A DNA stretch of 64,000 nucleotides, from assembly GCA_032719365.1 (NCBI GenBank), contig CM064867.1, forward strand, positions 42,371,651-42,435,650, in the 5' to 3' direction. The DNA is from Prinsepia uniflora. Lineage: Eukaryota; Streptophyta; Magnoliopsida; Rosales; Rosaceae. The translations under genes and the position numbers were made by a program. Every line of letters begins with the position of its first letter. Position 1 is the stretch's first letter. Positions 56,376 through 64,000 of the stretch are shown here, piece by piece. The notes beneath the pieces were generated by a model. The model was not told the DNA's origin. It was given only the letters and a program-made list of their open reading frames with translations, and did not search any database.

Positions 56376-59300
56376 TGTAACAACCCGTCCCGAGAATTGG
56401 GATTATTAGAGTGATTAAGGTGTGATTAGTAAGGTTAATCAGGGGTTAGGTGGTCCCGAGGGGTCCGGGAACCTAGAATGACGATTTTGCCCCCTGCTTT
56501 GGGCAAAAATGTTGACTTTTATTTCGGGTGGTCAATTGGGGATTGACCAGTGACCGGAACGTAGTTGAGGTTGTCACGAATCCTTAGGCTGGTGGCACGC
56601 CCGATTCCGACATCCGAAGAGGAAGTTGTGATGTTCGGAAGGCTGAGGGCTTAACCGAAATTTTGGTAAAATAGGGGGGAATAGTTGACTTTTCGTATAA
56701 TCGAGTTTTGGTAGGTTGACCTAGGATGGTTAGATAGTTCTTGTCGTCCTGAGTTCGATGACAGGCGGCACGTGTTCATCGGACTTACGAGGCGAGAGTT
56801 ACGGGTCTAGGAAGTTTCGGTAAAACCGTAAAAATGTGTTAAAAAGAAGGGTATTTTGGTCATTGTGGCACATTGGGATTTGTGCACAGAGGAAAGGAAT
56901 GGACGGCTGGGGTTTAAACAGATGGGATAAAGGTTGAAGGGATGGTGACACATGGCAGGTGTGTAGAGGCTTCTGGTGCGATCCTGTGTGTTCACGGCTC
57001 CAACTACTTAGGTGAGCCCGTGTGTGATTGTGTGTGTTGTTCTTCGACAAACACAGGGAAACAGAGTGTGAGAAGTGAGGGGAATTGACCGATCTGGGTG
57101 CAAGGGTGAGTGACTGGTGAGTTGTGAGAGTGACAGTGAAGCAAGGAGGAGCTGCTGGTTGTGTTTTGGCGGTGCAATTGTGCACGGCGGCACGGCGGAG
57201 GTGAGGAGAAGAATTGGGGGAAACAGGGAGGCCGTGAACGTTTGGCGGTGGCTACGCCGTGAGGCGGATCAAACCAAGACAAGGAGAGGCTGAGGAGGTT
57301 GCAGGGAGTCTAACAACCACAGTGGTGGGCGGCGGCGCGCACGGCGGAGCTGCAATCGAAGGGTAAGTCTTCCTGCTCTGTTTTCCCGTGGAATTTCATT
57401 TGGAAAGTTGTGACTCTGGGTTGAGAGTCGAGAGGATTGGAGGTTAGGGTAGTGATCAGAGAGGTCCTAGGTGTCGATTAGGGTGGTCGCCGTGACGGGG
57501 CCGTACACGGCGGAGCTCAGTCGAAGATGGGTCTCTTTTACCCTGTTTCGGCAGTGAACTTCGAACGGTAAGTCGACGAGTTTGGGGGTGAGTCGACGGT
57601 ATAGGAAGGTTGGTCTGGGTTCAGGGAGGTCTTAGGGACCGTCTGGCGTCACCACCGTTACGGGAGGTGGCTGGAGTCGAGGAGTCGTGAAACAGGGGTC
57701 GAAGGGCTGTCTGGTTTCGAGCTTCAGTCGACGGTGTAGAGGCAGTGTCGAGGTGAACGGGGTACGGGAAGAGATAGGGCAGGTCAGGACGAAGCTACAG
57801 GTGAAAGAAGGGATCGAATTGGTGGCCGGACGGCGGAGATCAAGTCTCGCCGGTTCAGCCTGCGACGGCCGGTTCAGCACGGGTTGAAGACGGTACTGTA
57901 GCTGGCGCGTGGGGCCACGCGCAGCCACTTTGGGCGGCGCGTGGAGGCGCGTGCGGCGGTTCTGGGAGGAACAGTCAACTTGACTTTTGATCTAGGAGTT
58001 GTGTTGAGTTTAATGGAGTTGGTTTCGGGTTAATCGGAAGTCGTTTGAGTTTAGTTCCGCGAGGGTGAAGGTTTAGGGTCCCGGGGTTCTAGGTCTTCGG
58101 TTCGGGGATTTTTGAGGAACTTTAGGAGAGTGTTGGTAGATGTATTAGTGACGTAATTTGACGGTGTTTGACAGGATCGAGATTTCCCGAGGAAGCCGAG
58201 GAACGGGCTGGACGTTCGGGACGCGAGTAGGGCTCAGTATTGTGAGTGGACCTCTTCTCTAAACTCGAGCATGCATAACTGTTTTCTATAATTGTCTTAT
58301 GGTTTAAATCATGATTTTATGTTTATCGAATATGTTTGGTTGGTTTTTCAAGGAAATTGGGTTTTAGCACGTTTTACGAGGAATGGTTGGTTTCTGAAAT
58401 ATATGCTATGGTTTTGGGATTTCAAAAGATAAGTGGTTTTCAATGATTATAAATGAATTTTGGAACATGATTTCGATAATAAAGGTTTTAGGTTTTAGAA
58501 ACGGATTTCGGAAATGGAAGTTGGTTTTCAAGTGGAAAGTGGATTTCGGATTTGGGTTCGGAATGACGGTTCTGGATGCCGGAAGGGTATCGGACCAGTG
58601 ATTTCGGATTCGGGTTTGGATGTGGATTGGTAAATGGTTTCAAATGGTTTTGGGATTGGATTTGCTGGATCTGGATATTGGGTTTAAAGACCCGGATATA
58701 TGTGACGGGGGACCGGCCGGATTGGGTTTAAAGACCCGGATTGAGTTTAAAGACTCGGGAGTTTAAAGACTCGGATATATATTGATTTTCCCCCGTAGGC
58801 CTTGAGTTTAAAGACTCGGGAGTTTAAAGACTCGGATATGATTAAGGCCTGGATTGAGTTTAAAGACTCGGGAGTTTAAAGACTCGGATAGATCCAGCAG
58901 GTTTGATCGGGACATTTATGAGTTAATGTTCATGGTTTATGATACAGTTTTCTGATACTCATGTGTGGTTTCTTATGATATTTCATAGTGTTTCTGTTTC
59001 TTATGATGTTTAAGAATGATTCTTTTATTAATGTGTTTATAACTGCTGGTTATGCATGTGGTTTCAAAACGGAGGGTTTAACTCGGTTTTCTTATAAAAT
59101 GGTTTTTGAACTTTTGTACTTTCTGGTCCACTCACATTTCCTGTTTTAATTGCCCTCCAGGTTGTGGAGCTAGCGCGGGGTCTTGACGTCGAGGCAGAGT
59201 CTGAGGCATAGAAGCGACGTGAGGGATCCTAGAAGAGTTTAAAGGCTTCTATGTGCGTGTACTTTCTCGGTTTTTATTTTCCTTGTAATGTAGTGCTATG

Positions 59301-59451
59301 CTCTGTAAACGATAAGGATTTTGGGATATTCTGTAATTACTCCTGCGTCTGACTGGGTTCGAGTGAGTGTTCCTTAGGTGTTGTGTCGGGGAGTCAGACG
59401 GGAGCGGGATTTACCTAGGGTTTCGGGGTGAAACCGGGGTGGGTCCTGACA
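56376..59451 (+). repeat. TR-GAG array LTR 2 (3076 bp)
   Basis: Exactly 4754 bases after LTR 1 and the same length. It shares nearly all its variants with LTR 3 rather than LTR 1. Only about three differences from LTR 3 are visible over 2871 bases, two of them within the first 300 bases. It is the shared central repeat of the tandem. Confidence 0.95.
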
Positions 59452-59549
59452 ATTGGTATCAGAGCATAGGTTTTGTCGAGTTTATTGGGGTTTGTCGGTC
59501 TGTGAGGTTGTTTGACTGTTTCTATGCCTCTTTCAGTGTGCAGTTGACG

Positions 59550-60653
59550 ATGCCTCCGAGACGTAGACCCTCTCCACAACCTGAAGAAGTAGCCAGAGAG
59601 ACGAGGAATCCCACGATTGAGCGAGCCCAGCGGCTCGGGGCTACGACTTTTAGTGGTGGGGCTGATCCTGAGGAAGCCCAGAGGTGGATTACCCGACTTG
59701 AGCGGATTTTTGCGATGATGCATTGTCCGCCGGAGGAGCGAGTATTGTTGGCTGCATTTTTACTGGATGGTGCGGCGTACGAGTGGTGGTATACCCTCGA
59801 GTTGTCTGGCTGGGACGTCCATAGTGTGACCTGGGAGACGTTCAGGGAACGGTTTCTGGAGCAGTATTATCCTCGTTCTTTCCGGGATGCCAAGGAGGCG
59901 GAGTTTCTGCAGCTCCAGCAAGGGAATATGACAGTGGCAGAGTATGAACGGAAGTTCCAGATGTTGTCTCGGTTTGCTCCTGCTTTTGTGGCCACTGAAG
60001 CCGAGAAGTGCCGTAGGTTTGAGTTGGGTTTGCGCGGTGAGATTCGAGCCGTAGTGACGGCTGGATCTTTTGCTACCCTCCGAGACTTGTCGGATGCTGC
60101 GGTGCGAGTTGAGGCTAGTTTGCCGGTGCGACGCCGGGAACCTTCTATTCCTGGAGCTTCGAGCCAGCGGACACCGAAAAGAGGTAACTTCGGTGGATCG
60201 TCCTCGTCGGGCGATGATCGTTTTGGTAGGCCTGGCAGTGCCCAGAGTTCAGGATTTGGGGGTTACCGAGCACCACCGACTCCGCAAGCGAGTGCGACGT
60301 CGGTAGCGTCTACGGGGAGACCGAGTAGTGGACCAGGCTGGAATGTGTGTTTCTATTGCGGGGAGCGAGGTCATTTTCGACGTGAGTGTCCACTGTTGCC
60401 ACAGGAAGGTGGTGTAGGCAGAGGAGTAGCGGAGTCCGGACAGAGTACAGCATCAGGGACAGCGGGCACTAGAGGAGGTGGTGGCACAGCCACGAGTAGT
60501 TCGAGGGGACGTGGTAGAGCGTCAGGATCTCAGGCCCGGGCGTTCTCGATGACTCAGCAGGAGGATCCGGCGATACCAGATGTGGGGACAGGTACTTGTT
60601 TTACTTTTGGTTGTTCTGTCGGTTTGGTTGTTGGATCCCAGGGTAGAGTCTAG
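59550..60653 (+). CDS. gag: Gag polyprotein of a gag-only LTR retrotransposon (copy 2, open)
   Basis: This 367-residue Gag would form the particle that packages element RNA in the cytoplasm. I chose ATG 59550 (MPPRRRPSPQ), the usual start for plant chromoviral Gag; the frame stays open upstream into the LTR, which is unlikely to be translated. A retrotransposon gag core spans about residues 35-165 (ATTFSGGADPEEAQRWI, EWWYTLE, RFLEQYYP, AEYERKFQMLS). A Ser/Gly-rich linker follows, then the zinc knuckle CFYCGERGHFRREC at 267-280 and a Gly/Arg-rich tail. The frame stops shortly after FSMTQQEDPAIPDVGTGT, just where related elements continue into the protease active site. Protease, RT and integrase are absent, so it matches the TR-GAG class. 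Confidence 0.9.
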   Translation: MPPRRRPSPQPEEVARETRNPTIERAQRLGATTFSGGADPEEAQRWITRLERIFAMMHCPPEERVLLAAFLLDGAAYEWWYTLELSGWDVHSVTWETFRERFLEQYYPRSFRDAKEAEFLQLQQGNMTVAEYERKFQMLSRFAPAFVATEAEKCRRFELGLRGEIRAVVTAGSFATLRDLSDAAVRVEASLPVRRREPSIPGASSQRTPKRGNFGGSSSSGDDRFGRPGSAQSSGFGGYRAPPTPQASATSVASTGRPSSGPGWNVCFYCGERGHFRRECPLLPQEGGVGRGVAESGQSTASGTAGTRGGGGTATSSSRGRGRASGSQARAFSMTQQEDPAIPDVGTGTCFTFGCSVGLVVGSQGRV

Positions 60654-61114
60654 GAGTTCGCCTAGAGGACTTGGAGTGTACAGTAAGTTCCGTAGCAGGT
60701 TGACGGGAAGTATAGGAAAGGAGTGACTATAATTGATCGATCTGAGACTATGGAAGGAGAGAACCCACAAGCTAGAGTTTGCCTTTAGGACTTTGTGAAG
60801 TTAGTCCGACCGTGGCCGGAGTAGTAGCCGAGGGAGATGGGTGGTTGTATACGAGGATGTACTCTATGACTTCTGTCGGGTATTGTGACATGAGGTATTG
60901 TATAATACCTTTGTTTTCTGTTCATAGAGTTTCCCTTGCGTACACCATGTAGTTGTTACATAGTTAGGGTTGGCTGTGGTAACAGTAGTTGGGGAGGGAG
61001 TGAAATACCCAAGGTGGAGATGATAGACAGGAAACCTAGGAGAGGTTGTTCTTTGCCAAGTAGGAGTCCCTAGGTGTTGGGAACTAGCTGTGGAATTTCG
61101 GGGACGAAATTCTT

Positions 61115-61129
61115 TTTAGGTGGGTAGAT
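61115..61129 (+). other. Polypurine tract, TR-GAG copy 2
   Basis: TTTAGGTGGGTAGAT directly before LTR 3; identical to 56361-56375. Confidence 0.85.
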
Positions 61130-64000
61130 TGTAACAACCCGTCCCGAGAATTGGGATTAGTAGAGTGATTAAGGTGTGATTAGTAAGGTTAATCAGGGGT
61201 TAGGTGGTCCCGAGGGGTCCGGGAACCTAGAATGACGATTTTGCCCCCTGCTTTGGGCAAAAATGTTGACTTTTATTTCGGGTGGTCAATTGGGGATTGA
61301 CCAGTGACCGGAACGTAGTTGAGGTTGTCACGAATCCTTAGGCTGGTGGCACGCCCGATTCCGACATCCGAAGAGGAAGTTGTGATGTTCGGAAGGCTGA
61401 GGGCTTAACCGTAATTTTGGTAAAATAGGGGGGAATAGTTGACTTTTCGTATAATCGAGTTTTGGTAGGTTGACCTAGGATGGTTAGATAGTTCTTGTCG
61501 TCCTGAGTTCGATGACAGGCGGCACGTGTTCATCGGACTTACGAGGCGAGAGTTACGGGTCTAGGAAGTTTCGGTAAAACCGTAAAAATGTGTTAAAAAG
61601 AAGGGTATTTTGGTCATTGTGGCACATTGGGATTTGTGCACAGAGGAAAGGAATGGACGGCTGGGGTTTAAACAGATGGGATAAAGGTTGAAGGGATGGT
61701 GACACATGGCAGGTGTGTAGAGGCTTCTGGTGCGATCCTGTGTGTTCACGGCTCCAACTACTTAGGTGAGCCCGTGTGTGATTGTGTGTGTTGTTCTTCG
61801 ACAAACACAGGGAAACAGAGTGTGAGAAGTGAGGGGAATTGACCGATCTGGGTGCAAGGGTGAGTGACTGGTGAGTTGTGAGAGTGACAGTGAAGCAAGG
61901 AGGAGCTGCTGGTTGTGTTTTGGCGGTGCAATTGTGCACGGCGGCACGGCGGAGGTGAGGAGAAGAATTGGGGGAAACAGGGAGGCCGTGAACGTTTGGC
62001 GGTGGCTACGCCGTGAGGCGGATCAAACCAAGACAAGGAGAGGCTGAGGAGGTTGCAGGGAGTCTAACAACCACAGTGGTGGGCGGCGGCGCGCACGGCG
62101 GAGCTGCAATCGAAGGGTAAGTCTTCCTGCTCTGTTTTCCCGTGGAATTTCATTTGGAAAGTTGTGACTCTGGGTTGAGAGTCGAGAGGATTGGAGGTTA
62201 GGGTAGTGATCAGAGAGGTCCTAGGTGTCGATTAGGGTGGTCGCCGTGACGGGGCCGTACACGGCGGAGCTCAGTCGAAGATGGGTCTCTTTTACCCTGT
62301 TTCGGCAGTGAACTTCGAACGGTAAGTCGACGAGTTTGGGGGTGAGTCGACGGTATAGGAAGGTTGGTCTGGGTTCAGGGAGGTCTTAGGGACCGTCTGG
62401 CGTCACCACCGTTACGGGAGGTGGCTGGAGTCGAGGAGTCGTGAAACAGGGGTCGAAGGGCTGTCTGGTTTCGAGCTTCAGTCGACGGTGTAGAGGCAGT
62501 GTCGAGGTGAACGGGGTACGGGAAGAGATAGGGCAGGTCAGGACGAAGCTACAGGTGAAAGAAGGGATCGAATTGGTGGCCGGACGGCGGAGATCAAGTC
62601 TCGCCGGTTCAGCCTGCGACGGCCGGTTCAGCACGGGTTGAAGACGGTACTGTAGCTGGCGCGTGGGGCCACGCGCAGCCACTTTGGGCGGCGCGTGGAG
62701 GCGCGTGCGGCGGTTCTGGGAGGAACAGTCAACTTGACTTTTGATCTAGGAGTTGTGTTGAGTTTAATGGAGTTGGTTTCGGGTTAATCGGAAGTCGTTT
62801 GAGTTTAGTTCCGCGAGGGTGAAGGTTTAGGGTCCCGGGGTTCTAGGTCTTCGGTTCGGGGATTTTTGAGGAACTTTAGGAGAGTGTTGGTAGATGTATT
62901 AGTGACGTAATTTGACGGTGTTTGACAGGATCGAGATTTCCCGAGGAAGCCGAGGAACGGGCTGGACGTTCGGGACGCGAGTAGGGCTCAGTATTGTGAG
63001 TGGACCTCTTCTCTAAACTCGAGCATGCATAACTGTTTTCTATAATTGTCTTATGGTTTAAATCATGATTTTATGTTTATCGAATATGTTTGGTTGGTTT
63101 TTCAAGGAAATTGGGTTTTAGCACGTTTTACGAGGAATGGTTGGTTTCTGAAATATATGCTATGGTTTTGGGATTTCAAAAGATAAGTGGTTTTCAATGA
63201 TTATAAATGAATTTTGGAACATGATTTCGATAATAAAGGTTTTAGGTTTTAGAAACGGATTTCGGAAATGGAAGTTGGTTTTCAAGTGGAAAGTGGATTT
63301 CGGATTTGGGTTCGGAATGACGGTTCTGGATGCCGGAAGGGTATCGGACCAGTGATTTCGGATTCGGGTTTGGATGTGGATTGGTAAATGGTTTCAAATG
63401 GTTTTGGGATTGGATTTGCTGGATCTGGATATTGGGTTTAAAGACCCGGATATATGTGACGGGGGACCGGCCGGATTGGGTTTAAAGACCCGGATTGAGT
63501 TTAAAGACTCGGGAGTTTAAAGACTCGGATATATATTGATTTTCCCCCGTAGGCCTTGAGTTTAAAGACTCGGGAGTTTAAAGACTCGGATATGATTAAG
63601 GCCTGGATTGAGTTTAAAGACTCGGGAGTTTAAAGACTCGGATAGATCCAGCAGGTTTGATCGGGACATTTATGAGTTAATGTTCATGGTTTATGATACA
63701 GTTTTCTGATACTCATGTGTGGTTTCTTATGATATTTCATAGTGTTTCTGTTTCTTATGATGTTTAAGAATGATTCTTTTATTAATGTGTTTATAACTGC
63801 TGGTTATGCATGTGGTTTCAAAACGGAGGGTTTAACTCGGTTTTCTTATAAAATGGTTTTTGAACTTTTGTACTTTCTGGTCCACTCACATTTCCTGTTT
63901 TAATTGCCCTCCAGGTTGTGGAGCTAGCGCGGGGTCTTGACGTCGAGGCAGAGTCTGAGGCATAGAAGCGACGTGAGGGATTCTAGAAGAGTTTAAAGGC
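61130..64000 (+). repeat. TR-GAG array LTR 3 (cut by window end)
   Basis: 2871 of the expected 3076 bases are present. Spacing from LTR 2 is again exactly 4754. It contains the full inverted-box module (62995-63890). Whether another gag unit follows, or the right target duplication, cannot be seen. Confidence 0.95.

Noticed and set aside
59367..59549. Upstream extension of the gag frame into the LTR
   Set aside because: The frame is open but crosses the LTR end and primer-binding site, and the conserved plant Gag start MPPRRR is at 59550.

Overview
This window looks like gene-poor, repeat-filled plant nuclear DNA. I find no host gene, tRNA, rRNA or CRISPR array. Almost every base can be assigned to LTR retrotransposons. 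The evidence is TG...CA long terminal repeats, primer-binding sites matching plant initiator-Met tRNA (TGGTATCAGAGC) or an Asp-type site (TGGCGTCA), purine-rich tracts, 5-bp target-site duplications, and Ty3/gypsy gag and pol protein signatures. Most elements are non-autonomous. Large LARD-like elements have 2.3-3.4 kb LTRs around non-coding or decayed interiors. There are also TRIM miniatures, and a gag-only TR-GAG-type element with 3.1 kb LTRs. The species cannot be named from this.

Layout. 1-5782: interior and 5' LTR of a minus-strand LARD (B), inserted in TRIM T1 (5783-6464), which sits in the 5' LTR of an old plus-strand LARD (A, 6465-12069). A is itself inserted in TRIM T2 (12070-12403). 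12404-12718: small AT-rich island. 12719-18403: decayed minus LTR (H) split by a solo LTR (12824-15953, duplication ACAAC). 18404-26183: plus-strand LARD (C/D) with condensed protease and RT relics. 26184-47865: an Athila-like element in minus orientation holding a nest: solo LTR E (duplication ATTGC), then solo LTR F (ATTAA), then a complete young 9.6-kb LARD (33812-43455, TTTTG), plus a complete 750-bp TRIM (T3). 47866-51621: LARD fragments. 51622-64000: LTR-gag-LTR-gag-LTR tandem array of the gag-only element with an exact 4754-bp period; the first gag copy has a stop codon, the second is open.

Main hunt result. Across the otherwise diverged long LTRs, in both orientations, the same architecture recurs. 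U3 carries inverted TTGACC and TGACGT pairs and, in one group, a 24-bp palindrome. A GC-rich hairpin follows. Then comes a 0.9-1.5 kb module bounded by inverted 10-12 bp boxes (TGTGAGTGGAC ... GTCCACTCACA) that encloses arrays of tiny hairpins. A pyrimidine tract and CAG lie just beyond the second box. Several stems show paired, compensating changes between families, which suggests selected nucleic-acid structure, possibly tied to splicing, inside the LTRs. I know of no description of this module.
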